Source: Dichloromethanomonas sp964477085 (GTDB lineage Bacteria; Bacillota; Desulfitobacteriia; Desulfitobacteriales; Syntrophobotulaceae). Taken from it: 20,610 bases of DNA. The notes beneath the pieces were generated by a model. That model did no database searches and was not told the origin of the DNA. It saw nothing but the letters and a program-made list of their open reading frames with translations. The stretch is taken from the NCBI GenBank assembly GCA_964477085.1, contig CAYZDF010000051.1:1-20610 (forward strand). Reading direction: 5' to 3'. Both the position numbers and the translations under genes were made by a program. Position 1 is the stretch's first letter. Every line of letters starts with the position of its first letter. Of this stretch, positions 7,022 to 13,421 are shown piece after piece.

Positions 7022-7510
7022 ATGATGAACAAAAAGAAACTATTCAAACGGCTTGGGGTGAGTGCAGGTGTATTATGCCTATTAGCCGTTGTGCTATTGG
7101 TTGGGAATATAAATAATGTGGGAGCTACACTAACAGAATCGGCGATAGAAAAAGAAGGTAAAGCTTTTGAGTTGGAGGTAGAAAAATCAGTAAGTGATTT
7201 AGCTATTAAATCTTTCGATATAGATATCAATAAATATAAACCTCTTTTTTCGGCTGATTTAGAAAATGAAAGTACCAGCGTGACCGCAGATATAAAAACT
7301 AAGGTAACGGCCGCTGAGGTCATGTTAGCTAAGGATAAAATGCTCAAAAAAGGTGATAAATTCCCTGCTTGTTTCTATGGAGGAAATGAAGTTTTAATAG
7401 CAATTCAACATGCTGATGGAACAATATCGCTTGTCAAATATGATGTATCAGAAGATGTATCAAAACAAAAACCAATTCAAACTGATCACATCGTTAAGGA
7501 GGTAAAATAA
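7022..7510 (+). CDS. Cassette protein B, copy 1: exported or membrane-anchored protein
   Basis: A 162-residue protein of no family I recognise. The basic N-terminus (MMNKKKLFKRLG) and hydrophobic segment (about 12-30) form a signal peptide or signal anchor. The remainder is extracytoplasmic. Comparison with copy 2 (8500) shows the conserved parts: LAIKSFDID, then S.TVTAD-like, KKGDKFPACF, GNEVLIAIQHADGTISL and a C-terminal DHIVKEV. The ribosome site GAGGTGAG precedes the double ATG 7022/7025. The last codons (AAGGAGGTA) double as the ribosome site of the next gene, tying B and C production together. It could be a partner, chaperone or immunity protein for C; that is inference. Confidence 0.75.
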   Translation: MMNKKKLFKRLGVSAGVLCLLAVVLLVGNINNVGATLTESAIEKEGKAFELEVEKSVSDLAIKSFDIDINKYKPLFSADLENESTSVTADIKTKVTAAEVMLAKDKMLKKGDKFPACFYGGNEVLIAIQHADGTISLVKYDVSEDVSKQKPIQTDHIVKEVK

Positions 7511-7514
7511 AATT

Positions 7515-7874
7515 ATGAAAGGGAGTAAATATAAAATTACTTTATTGACATTAATCCTATTGTGTTTATGTGCAGTCCCCGTGTACGCTTTGTCTCTAAG
7601 CTATGATTCCGCGATCACTAATTTAGGTTCATACGTCGGGGGTTATTCGTATACCGCAGGTTCAGGGTACGACTATTATGAAGTAGATAGTTATCTTTTT
7701 CAAGATGGCACTATAGTAGACGATGACTCTGATACTGATTATTCTTGGGCACAGGGAGATGTAGGTATAAATAACCCATCTGGAACTCAGCATTGGGTTA
7801 TTCGTGGATATCACAACGGCTGGATTAGTGGTGTAAATGTTTATGAGACAAGTCGTGATTATGGTGATAGTTAA
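7515..7874 (+). CDS. Cassette protein C, copy 1: small secreted Tyr/Asp/Gly-rich protein
   Basis: A 119-residue protein with a clear signal peptide (residues 1-25, cleavage after PVYA). The mature part of about 94 residues is rich in Tyr, Ser, Gly and Asp (YYEVDSYLFQDGTIVDDDSD) and ends with NPSGTQHWVIRGYHNGW. The pattern N-P-x-G-x-Q-x-W-x(3)-G-x-H is shared with copy 2 at 8955, although overall similarity is low. It starts 4 nt after B1. No known domain was recognised. The size and divergence between copies would suit a secreted effector or bacteriocin-like peptide, but nothing proves this. Confidence 0.75.
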   Translation: MKGSKYKITLLTLILLCLCAVPVYALSLSYDSAITNLGSYVGGYSYTAGSGYDYYEVDSYLFQDGTIVDDDSDTDYSWAQGDVGINNPSGTQHWVIRGYHNGWISGVNVYETSRDYGDS

Positions 7875-7959
7875 CATATATAATCGGGAATACGATAAGC
7901 TGATAAACCCTAACAGAAATAGCATATAGTAAAAAAAATCTCAAAAATTTCAATAAAAG

Positions 7960-7986
7960 TGTAACAAAACACCTCCCATTTTCGTT
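7960..7986 (+). promoter_or_regulatory. ECF-type promoter of cassette copy 2
   Basis: TGTAAC at 7960-7965, 17 nt, then CGTT at 7983-7986, embedded in a block nearly identical to 6418-6485. The CACCTCC in the spacer and the GGGAGGTGA ribosome site are both kept. The downstream leader has a few extra bases relative to copy 1. Preservation of both boxes and their spacing supports a real promoter. Confidence 0.7.
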
Positions 7987-8028
7987 TATTTGGATGTAAG
8001 GATAAATAAATGAAGGGAGGTGATTTTT

Positions 8029-8389
8029 ATGAGGAAAAGGGTTATTCTACTGGTTCTACTGATCATGCTTCTTTGTACAGCTCCTGCACAGGTATTTGCC
8101 CTTGAGACAAACATCGAAAATGATTTGGAAATCGTACCGCNNNNNNNNNNNNNNNNNNNNNNNNNNNNNNNNNNNNNNNNNNNNNNNNNNNNNNNNNNNN
8201 NNNNNNNNNNNNNNNNNNNNNNNNNNNNNNNNNNNNNNNNGCACTTCCTACAGCAGCAGCGGGTCTATGTATCAAAATTGGGCCGTAATGAGCGGATATT
8301 ACTACCGTTTAGTCTCAACCGGTCTAGTTTATCAAAATAATGTTTTGATGGAGCAAACTTCTTACACTGGGCCGAGTTATTGGTATTAG
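8029..8389 (+). CDS. Cassette protein A, copy 2 (contains assembly gap)
   Basis: The second copy of the DUF6147-like secreted protein starts at ATG 8029 behind the same GGGAGGTGA ribosome site. Residues 1-37 differ from copy 1 at only two positions (V6I and V11L), with the same cleavage site after QVFA. The C-terminal 48 or so residues differ at one position (QNN for QNG). The middle is 100 N. The N-run is out of frame with both ends. Copy 1 has 168 nt in this place, a multiple of three, so a gap of 168 nt would restore a 142-residue protein. The gene is probably intact in the organism. Confidence 0.75.
8141..8240. other. Assembly gap of 100 N
   Basis: Exactly 100 N, the conventional placeholder for a gap of unknown size. 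It sits in the middle of the second A gene, where the two copies would be hardest to tell apart, so repeat collapse is the likely cause. Comparison with copy 1 predicts 168 nt. Confidence 0.95.
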
Positions 8390-8419
8390 GTTTTACTCTT
8401 TGTATAACTTTATTCCTTT

Positions 8420-8450
8420 ATCAGGCCAAAATTTCCGCATAAAGCCTGAT
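8420..8450 (+). other. Intercistronic stem-loop between A2 and B2
   Basis: ATCAGGC (8420-8426) pairs with GCCTGAT (8444-8450) over a 17-nt loop. No T-run follows. The sequence is unrelated to the inverted repeat after A1, but it has the same position between A and B. Confidence 0.5.
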
Positions 8451-8499
8451 CACAGAAAATGAGAATACTCTTTAATTGAAAACGAAAGGTGGTTAAAAG

Positions 8500-8955
8500 A
8501 TGAATAAAAAAAGAAATTTCTTTATTGTATTAGGGAGTGTATTCGTCTTATCCGCTGCAGTACTGGTCGCATTTAGTAGTAATGCTATTTCTAGTGAGAT
8601 ACCCCAAAAAAGCAACAAATATCTTGAAGTAGAGACAAATGTGAAAAACTTGGCTATAAAAAACTTTGATATTAATACAAATAATGTAAAGATTGTTCTT
8701 AGTAGCGATGTGTTTAATGAAAAAAGTTCGACTGTGAGTGCCGATTTAGGGGAAAAACTAGTATCTGCTCTTACGATATTGACAGAAGATAAGACATTCA
8801 TACCAGGTGATAAGGTTCCAGTATATTTTATCGAAGGAAATAGTATAGTTTCAGTAGCAATTATGCATGCTGATGGAACCATCTCTCTAACAAAATTTGA
8901 TATATCAAAAGAAGAACCAGTGAAAATTGATCATATAACTAAGGAGGTAGAATAA
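8500..8955 (+). CDS. Cassette protein B, copy 2: exported or membrane-anchored protein
   Basis: A 151-residue homologue of the 7022 gene. The N-terminal signal or anchor is at about 5-30 (NFFIVLGSVFVLSAAVLVAF). The rest aligns with copy 1 through VKNLAIKNFDIN, TVSADLGEK, IPGDKVPVYFIEGNS, MHADGTISLTKFD and IDHITKEVE. Similarity is moderate, far below that of the A pair, so the copies are old or evolve fast. AAGGTGG lies upstream of ATG 8500. Its stop TAA overlaps the ATG of C2 by one base, and its last codons AAGGAGGTAGAA are the ribosome site of C2. Function unknown. Confidence 0.75.
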   Translation: MNKKRNFFIVLGSVFVLSAAVLVAFSSNAISSEIPQKSNKYLEVETNVKNLAIKNFDINTNNVKIVLSSDVFNEKSSTVSADLGEKLVSALTILTEDKTFIPGDKVPVYFIEGNSIVSVAIMHADGTISLTKFDISKEEPVKIDHITKEVE

Positions 8956-9329
8956 TGAGAAAAAAAGGTTTATTTGTTACCCTAACACTAGCCTTTATAG
9001 TTTTATGTTCATCAGTTGCCAATGCTGCAAGTTTTGCTTATTGCTATGGTGTCTTTTATCATACTGATTCTCAAATACAGAGTTATGTCGTTACGGGTAT
9101 TGATTCAGTGGTTGACAGTATACAACAAAAAGGTTGGTTATATAATGATGATGCCTTTGCTAACTATAATATTAATGGAACCACTATACCTGCTACTTAT
9201 TCACAAACCCCCGTATTTGCTTCTAATCCTGCTGGGTTGCAAGAATGGCGTTTGGATGGTTGGCATACTGCAACTGATAATGGTTTCACATTGGGATCAC
9301 GTGACTCGCAGTCTTGGGCTGAAATATAA
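8955..9329 (+). CDS. Cassette protein C, copy 2: small secreted protein
   Basis: A 124-residue protein with a signal peptide (1-24, cleavage after VANA) and a mature part of about 100 residues. It contains GWLYNDDAF, then NPAGLQEWRLDGWHTATDNG, and ends with an SRDSQSW stretch. It shares with copy 1 the N-P-x-G-x-Q-x-W-x(3)-G-x-H pattern and an SRD near the end, but little else. Start 8955 overlaps the stop of B2 (TAATG), so translation is coupled. It is the last gene of the cassette and is followed by a strong terminator at 9394. Function unknown. Confidence 0.75.
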   Translation: MRKKGLFVTLTLAFIVLCSSVANAASFAYCYGVFYHTDSQIQSYVVTGIDSVVDSIQQKGWLYNDDAFANYNINGTTIPATYSQTPVFASNPAGLQEWRLDGWHTATDNGFTLGSRDSQSWAEI

Positions 9330-9393
9330 AAATAGTTTAGGCTTTCTATGCATTGAATACTGGAAAAGTATAAAATTATAAATAATAAAAAAC

Positions 9394-9440
9394 GCTGAAA
9401 GGCACAACCAATTAACGGAGGTGCCTCTCAGCTCTCTTTT
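9394..9440 (+). terminator. Terminator of the cassette operon
   Basis: GCTGA-A-AGGCAC (9394-9405) pairs with GTGCCT-C-TCAGC (9421-9432), an 11-bp stem with one A/C mismatch and a 15-nt loop. It is followed by TCTCTTTTG. It lies 65 nt after C2. Confidence 0.75.
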
Positions 9441-9536
9441 GCCTATAATCAAAAAAAGTATTTAGCTCTTGCTTGTGATTTGCTTCCCATTATAAAAGAA
9501 GGATGTTGAATAAAATTACAGAATGGTTTTTGAATT

Positions 9537-9569
9537 AGTACGACGTTTTCGTACTACATTTGTTTTTTT
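9537..9569 (+). terminator. Hairpin with T-run upstream of the riboswitch
   Basis: AGTACGA (9537-9543) pairs with TCGTACT (9549-9555) over a 5-nt loop, followed by ACATTTG and seven T. It could be a second terminator closing the upstream unit, or a protein-binding palindrome. Confidence 0.5.
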
Positions 9570-9587
9570 AAAAAACTAAACAATCAT

Positions 9588-9676
9588 ACGAAAAGGGCAA
9601 ACCTGTCAAAAGGCAGGGACGCAAAGCCGCGGGTCTAAGGCATTTTTTAGTGCTATGACAGCCGGGTTGCCGTAAA
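9588..9676 (+). promoter_or_regulatory. Cyclic di-GMP-I (GEMM-I) riboswitch aptamer
   Basis: The conserved blocks of the class I c-di-GMP aptamer occur in order: GGGCAAACC (9595-9603), GGGACGCAAAGCC (9616-9628), a GGTCTAAGGC segment, and GCCGGGTTGCCG (9661-9672). The AAAAG-type loop lies between the first two, and a variable stem around 9640-9660 separates the last two. The spacing fits the two parallel coaxial helices that bind c-di-GMP. An intrinsic terminator follows at 9688. The original target gene is uncertain, because a group II intron fragment begins right after the terminator. Confidence 0.9.
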
Positions 9677-9687
9677 GGCGTATTGCT

Positions 9688-9713
9688 CAGCCCTTTTATG
9701 CGGCTGTTTTTTT
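9688..9713 (+). terminator. Riboswitch expression-platform terminator
   Basis: CAGCC (9688-9692) pairs with GGCTG (9702-9706) over a 9-nt loop, followed by seven T (9707-9713). A second CAGCC inside the aptamer (9659-9663) could compete for the same GGCTG, offering a simple on/off switch coupled to ligand binding. Confidence 0.7.
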
Positions 9714-10247
9714 GTGTGGCGTGCCCAGCTAAGCACGTATTATCTAACTGGTGAGAGTCCAGTCGGGGTAAGTGCCAAGGCGCCCCGTAGCTAGGATGCC
9801 TGCGTAAAGAGAAATCTGTGCGTAGAAGCGCATCGACGGAAGTACCTTTCAGAGAAAGGGCGAGCAAGTTACCAGACCGTAACATGAAGTGAATCTTGCC
9901 GCGTCGTCAAAAAGGCCTCGCAAGAGGAAAAAGGAGGAGCCGAGTCCCGCGCACATGGACGAAGGCCACAGAAGATGTACAGAACTTGGAACAGCATCGA
10001 AGAACCTCCCGGCGTAGAGAGAGCGGTATGGCAACAAAGATAATGCAGTGAACTGGGGAGACCCTCCCCTACACGAGACAAATCGTAAAGAGAGAACCTA
10101 TAAGCCGAAAGGTGAAGTGGTAATCTGTAGGAAGGGAGTCGGAGGAGGTCATACTACCAAGGAACAGCAGGACAACACAATCAGTACTGAGATTCCTATT
10201 TCTGGGATTAGACCGGAAATAAAATATCCCAATCCTGACGCAAAGTA
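9714..10247 (+). mobile_element. Group II intron, 5' fragment without RT or domain V
   Basis: The sequence from GTGTGG at 9714 reads as the 5' end of a bacterial group II intron RNA. It has the GUGUG-type 5' splice site, GGTGAGAGTCC (9750-9760) of domain I, and GCGTCGTCAAAAAGGC around 9901-9916. The late domain I to IV blocks AAGCCGAAAGG (10102-10112) and GGAGTCGGAGG (10135-10145) are also present. The ORF frame at 10048-10248 stops at TAG before any reverse transcriptase motif. No domain V hairpin (GAGC..GUUC type) or 3' end is visible before the terminator at 10293. It is a dead, truncated copy. It starts immediately after a terminator T-run, the insertion preference known for class C introns; the class is not established here. 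Confidence 0.8.
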
Positions 10248-10292
10248 GAAATAAACTCTTTTAAGAAGTAGAAAGTCTGTAAATTGCGTGAT

Positions 10293-10325
10293 AAATAAGC
10301 CCTGTCGATTATGGCGGGCTTATTT
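10293..10325 (+). terminator. Strong hairpin terminator after the intron fragment
   Basis: AAATAAGCCC (10293-10302) and GGGCTTATTT (10316-10325) form a perfect 10-bp stem with a 13-nt loop. The trailing sequence is T-containing but interrupted (GCTTATA). It may be the terminator of a gene lost when the intron inserted. Confidence 0.65.
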
Positions 10326-10454
10326 GCTTATACTAAATGATATTGTACATCAAGCAGCTGTACTCTAACCGTTGCTTTATGGCGTGAGCAGCCCAGTACA
10401 TTATGCAGCTGATCTACATGCTTCGTTTGAAAAGCACTTAATCCCAGAGCTATA

Positions 10455-10463
10455 TGGTATAAT
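10455..10463 (+). promoter_or_regulatory. Extended -10 promoter of the lipoprotein gene
   Basis: TGGTATAAT is an extended -10 element (TGn plus a perfect TATAAT) 52 nt before ATG 10516. No good -35 is seen at 16-18 nt, as is common for extended -10 promoters. Confidence 0.5.
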
Positions 10464-10515
10464 AGCCCTGTAATAAAATGGTACTTCCGTTTTATCAAAT
10501 ACCAGGGAGAAAACT

Positions 10516-11736
10516 ATGGTAGAAAACAAGAATAAAAAGCAATCCTCAAAAATCAAGATTATTGGCATAACGCTGACCTTAATCATAATTTTGGGAGTTA
10601 GCTGCGCGAAATTACCAGTCACCCAGGAAAACAAACAAAAACCGCATGATAATAATCTCGGCAATACAATTCCGGTCGCTCAAGAAAATGTTGAGAACCT
10701 GCAAGGCAATATATTGGGGAATCTTGTGGTTCGTAATAGTATGGTGGCAGAGAAAGGAGACACGCATTATTTCATATATTATATAGCCGGGAGTAGTGAT
10801 GAATCCACTGCACTTTATAGCCAGGGACTAAACGATACGCTTGCAAAAACACTGGTTACTAATGAGACTTCTATCATATTGCCGCAAGTATCGGGGGATT
10901 TTGTTTATTATCTTATCAACGGTAAAGGATTGTGCCGGATCAACACCAAAGCTCTGGAGGCAAAAGAAGAGGTTGTCGCTCAGTCGGCTGGCAGATATTC
11001 AATCTATGATCATTGGGCTTACTTTTGGAATGAAACCGAAGATAGCCTCTATTATATGGATTTGATGGATATTATGGCCCCACCCCGTAAAATAGCCGAA
11101 TTCCCAGATTCAGATTTGGATATCCTGGTAGCGCGGGGTGACTTCATTCTTGCCGTAGCAAAGTTTGGCAGTCCAATGCAAAAAAACATGTCTACTCAGA
11201 TTTGGAAACTGTCTCCGGACGGAGAAAAAAAAGAACTTCTTATGACAACGTCCAATTGGAATGATACTTATATTCAGCCGTATCAGAACCACATTTATTA
11301 CTATCAGGACAATGCGATCTGGCTCACCAGTCTGGAAGGTGAAAATAAAGAACAAGTCTATACGTCTAACAATTATCTCCATGAATTTATTGTTTCTGCT
11401 GATCGCATCTTTTTAGTGGAAGGAAATGAACATGATCCGCATATGTATATTTCTCTTGACCTGAAAGGGAAAGACAAACGCCTCATTTTTAATTTGCGGG
11501 GACTCAAGGGATATTTGGGAGAAGACAAATCGAAAATAAACAGTGTTCTTGATGAAATGCATATAAGGGAATTCAGCGTGACTCGGGAATATTTATATCT
11601 AACCGGAGTCGCTTATAACTCCGGTCAGATTTGGTTATCGCGAATACCCATTGCCGGGACTGCCGAGGAAAAAAAAGCAGAGACGTTATCGGGCTGGAGA
11701 TGGAGATCTGTAGATTATTTTATCCAAAAGCAGTAA
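10516..11736 (+). CDS. Secreted lipoprotein, DUF5050/beta-propeller-like
   Basis: A 406-residue predicted lipoprotein. The N-terminus is Lys-rich, then hydrophobic, and ends in the lipobox LGVSC with the lipidated Cys at residue 30. The rest is made of repeated beta-rich units with aromatic patterns (GDFVYYLINGKGLCRIN, IYYYQDNAIWLTSLEG, DRIFLVEGNE). This resembles DUF5050/TolB-type beta-propellers, in which each blade reports a displayed value-like strand. Such proteins sit on the outer face of the membrane; the ligand is unknown. GGGAG lies 7 nt before ATG. The gene has its own promoter (10455) and terminator (11811). Whether the c-di-GMP riboswitch about 800 bp upstream ever served it is unclear. 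Confidence 0.7.
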   Translation: MVENKNKKQSSKIKIIGITLTLIIILGVSCAKLPVTQENKQKPHDNNLGNTIPVAQENVENLQGNILGNLVVRNSMVAEKGDTHYFIYYIAGSSDESTALYSQGLNDTLAKTLVTNETSIILPQVSGDFVYYLINGKGLCRINTKALEAKEEVVAQSAGRYSIYDHWAYFWNETEDSLYYMDLMDIMAPPRKIAEFPDSDLDILVARGDFILAVAKFGSPMQKNMSTQIWKLSPDGEKKELLMTTSNWNDTYIQPYQNHIYYYQDNAIWLTSLEGENKEQVYTSNNYLHEFIVSADRIFLVEGNEHDPHMYISLDLKGKDKRLIFNLRGLKGYLGEDKSKINSVLDEMHIREFSVTREYLYLTGVAYNSGQIWLSRIPIAGTAEEKKAETLSGWRWRSVDYFIQKQ

Positions 11737-11810
11737 CGACCTACTAGTTATGTCATTGCGCGAATAGCTAAAATGTTCTGAGAAAGTTAGATATAGCCAC
11801 AGTATAGGAA

Positions 11811-11836
11811 AAGGACCCTAATTATTGGGTCCTTCT
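11811..11836. terminator. Bidirectional terminator between converging genes
   Basis: AAGGACCC (11811-11818) and GGGTCCTT (11827-11834) form a perfect stem with an 8-nt loop, flanked by AAAA upstream and TCT downstream. It separates the lipoprotein gene from the minus-strand remnant at 11862-12056. Confidence 0.7.
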
Positions 11837-11861
11837 AAAATAAATTTTTAGATCATCTTTT

Positions 11862-12056
11862 TTAATATTGGACTCCATTGATAAGGTCCTTGATAGCATT
11901 GACAAACGCGTCTTGGTAGCCTTTTACCGCTACATCTCCTGGAGTTACTACATCTTCTGGAAATTCGAACAGGCAGGCTTCCATCCCTAATGAGCGAGCG
12001 TAACGTGCTACATAGCCCTGTCCGTTATCTAAGTCAGTTACATAGGTTTCAAGTAT
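11862..12056 (-). pseudogene. C-terminal remnant of an unidentified enzyme
   Basis: On the minus strand, an open frame of about 64 codons ends at TAA (11864-11862). It reads like the end of a real protein: YVARYARSLGMEACLFEFP, then EDVVTPGDVAVKGYQDAF, ending LINGVQY. It is closed upstream by an in-frame stop at 12059-12057, with no start codon or ribosome site, and a terminator-like hairpin lies beyond. The E(F)P near the end recalls M14-type carboxypeptidase tails, but I cannot make that assignment firmly. Confidence 0.5.
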
Positions 12057-12066
12057 TTAGAGATTT

Positions 12067-12112
12067 AAAAAAATCGGAGTCTAATAAGTACATTGTTAAC
12101 CCCGATTTTTTT
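12067..12112. terminator. Long AT-rich hairpin, terminator-like
   Basis: AAAAAAATCGG (12067-12077) pairs with CCGATTTTTTT (12102-12112) over a 24-nt loop. It has A- and T-runs on both sides and would work in either direction. It marks a junction: the minus-strand remnant is cut off just to its left. Confidence 0.6.
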
Positions 12113-12373
12113 GTTTATATTTTTTCCCGCTATTTGGAGTATATCTTCCGGGCTGATGACGATAGAGCTGGACATACCAATGAGCTGTCTGGCGTGAATA
12201 GAGTCGCTGCCGAAGGAATGGTTAAGCATCTATTGTCGATTAGAATTGCGGCCTTAACATGCCGACGGGCATTTTCTTTTGGCGCCTTATATCCTGGACG
12301 TATGATAATAATGCAAATATTGGTAAAATATAGTATGATCAGAATAGTTATACCGAATAATCGGAGGGTTACT
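12113..12373. other. Region upstream of the YhcG-like gene
   Basis: The long frame of the next gene extends back to 11990, but this part has no ribosome site and crosses a hairpin. A peptide-like stretch (RADDDRAGHTNELSG, plus frame) may be a fragment of another gene; I could not identify it. A TATGAT at 12334-12339 could be the -10 of the nuclease gene. The ribosome site CGGAGGG lies at 12362-12368. Confidence 0.35.
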
Positions 12374-13387
12374 ATGAATCATATATCCGAAAACAGTCTT
12401 TATGAAAGCATACGAAATACTGTTACTCAAGCACAGCAAAAGATATATGCGACAGTGAACTTTGTTATGGTTGAAACATATTGGAATGTCGGCAAACAAA
12501 TTTATGAGGCTCAAGGGGAGAATGAACGTGCTGAGTATGGGGCAGGACTGATTAAATTCTTATCTGAAAAACTGACTGAAGAATTTGGACATGGTTATAC
12601 CGTGCGCAATCTCAATAATATGCGTGCTTTTTATATAACGTTTCCAAATTGGAACGCACTGCGTACCAATTTGAGCTGGACGCATTATCGCATGCTTTTG
12701 AAGGTTGAAGATGTGGCAGCTCGCGCCTTTTATCTCGATGAATGTGCCAAATCAAATTGGAGTACAAGGCAGCTTGAAAGGCAGATAAACAGCTTTTACT
12801 ATCAAAGACTGCTTTCCAGCCAGGACAAGGATGGTGTCAGAAATGAAATTAAAACATTAGAAAAAGGTGTTGAAGCCAAAGATATAATCCGAGATCCCTA
12901 TGTTCTTGAATTTTTAGGTTTGCAGCAGACACCCAACCTGTATGAAAAAGATATTGAGCAGGGACTGATTGAGCACTTGCAGAAATTCCTGCTGGAGCTT
13001 GGCCGAGGGTTTTCTTTTGTGGCAAGGCAAAAGCGAATAACCTTTGACGGAGAACATTATTTTATTGATCTTGTTTTTTATAATTATATTCTGAAGTGTT
13101 TTGTTATCATCGACTTAAAGGTCGGGAAGCTGACCCATCAGGATATTGGACAGATGCAAATGTATGTTAACTATTATACGCGGGAGATGATGAACGAAGG
13201 CGACAGTCACCCTATTGGCATCATCCTCTGCGCAGACAAGAGTGATTCCGTTGTCAAATATACTCTACCGGAAGATAATAACCAAATTTTCGCTTCTAAA
13301 TATAAGCTATATATGCCAACGGAGGAAGAACTGAAAAGAGAGCTGGAAAAAGAGCAGGAATTGCTGGAAACTGAACAGAAACTATAA
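12374..13387 (+). CDS. YhcG-type PDDEXK nuclease (DUF1016)
   Basis: A 337-residue protein of the YhcG/DUF1016 family. The N-terminal helical domain (about 1-160) contains VETYWNVGKQIYEAQ, LSEKLTEEFGHGYTVRNL and LSWTHYRMLLKV, all typical. The C-terminal PDDEXK nuclease domain (about 180-320) contains FIDLVFYN, then CFVIIDLKVG (active-site Asp and DLK), then QMQMYVNYY. It ends in a charged tail. Members are predicted nucleases found beside restriction-modification or other defence genes; the exact role is not settled. The start is ATG 12374 after CGGAGGG, not the longer frame from 11990. It is followed within 35 nt by the metallophosphoesterase gene, probably in one operon. Confidence 0.88.
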   Translation: MNHISENSLYESIRNTVTQAQQKIYATVNFVMVETYWNVGKQIYEAQGENERAEYGAGLIKFLSEKLTEEFGHGYTVRNLNNMRAFYITFPNWNALRTNLSWTHYRMLLKVEDVAARAFYLDECAKSNWSTRQLERQINSFYYQRLLSSQDKDGVRNEIKTLEKGVEAKDIIRDPYVLEFLGLQQTPNLYEKDIEQGLIEHLQKFLLELGRGFSFVARQKRITFDGEHYFIDLVFYNYILKCFVIIDLKVGKLTHQDIGQMQMYVNYYTREMMNEGDSHPIGIILCADKSDSVVKYTLPEDNNQIFASKYKLYMPTEEELKRELEKEQELLETEQKL

Positions 13388-13421
13388 TCTAAGCAGATTG
13401 ATAGAACGTGAGGCAAATTCG

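Larger units (their letters stand above)
6420..9329 (+). repeat. Tandem duplication of a promoter-A-B-C cassette
   Basis: Copy 1 is 6420-7874 and copy 2 is 7960-9329, in the same order and orientation. Promoter, leader and gene A are near-identical at nucleotide level, B is moderately similar and C barely similar. No insertion sequence lies between them. Confidence 0.8.

Noticed and set aside
7515..7874. C proteins as lactococcin-972-like bacteriocins
   Set aside because: Only the size, signal peptide and Tyr/Ser/Gly richness agree; no specific motif is shared.
8056..8275. Frames running through the 100 N
   Set aside because: They are artefacts of translating unknown bases.
9016..9381. 121-codon frame overlapping cassette protein C2
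   Set aside because: It lies in another frame of a gene with a clear signal peptide and coupled start, and it has no ribosome site.
9568..10081. Several minus-strand frames of 60-105 codons across the riboswitch and intron
   Set aside because: They are shadows of structured RNA; the plus strand carries clear riboswitch and intron blocks.
10048..10248. 66-codon frame as a separate gene or reverse transcriptase start
   Set aside because: It overlaps conserved intron RNA blocks and ends before any RT motif, so it is treated as part of the intron fragment.
11990..12373. N-terminal extension of the YhcG-like protein
   Set aside because: It crosses a terminator-like hairpin, while ATG 12374 has a good ribosome site and matches the family start.
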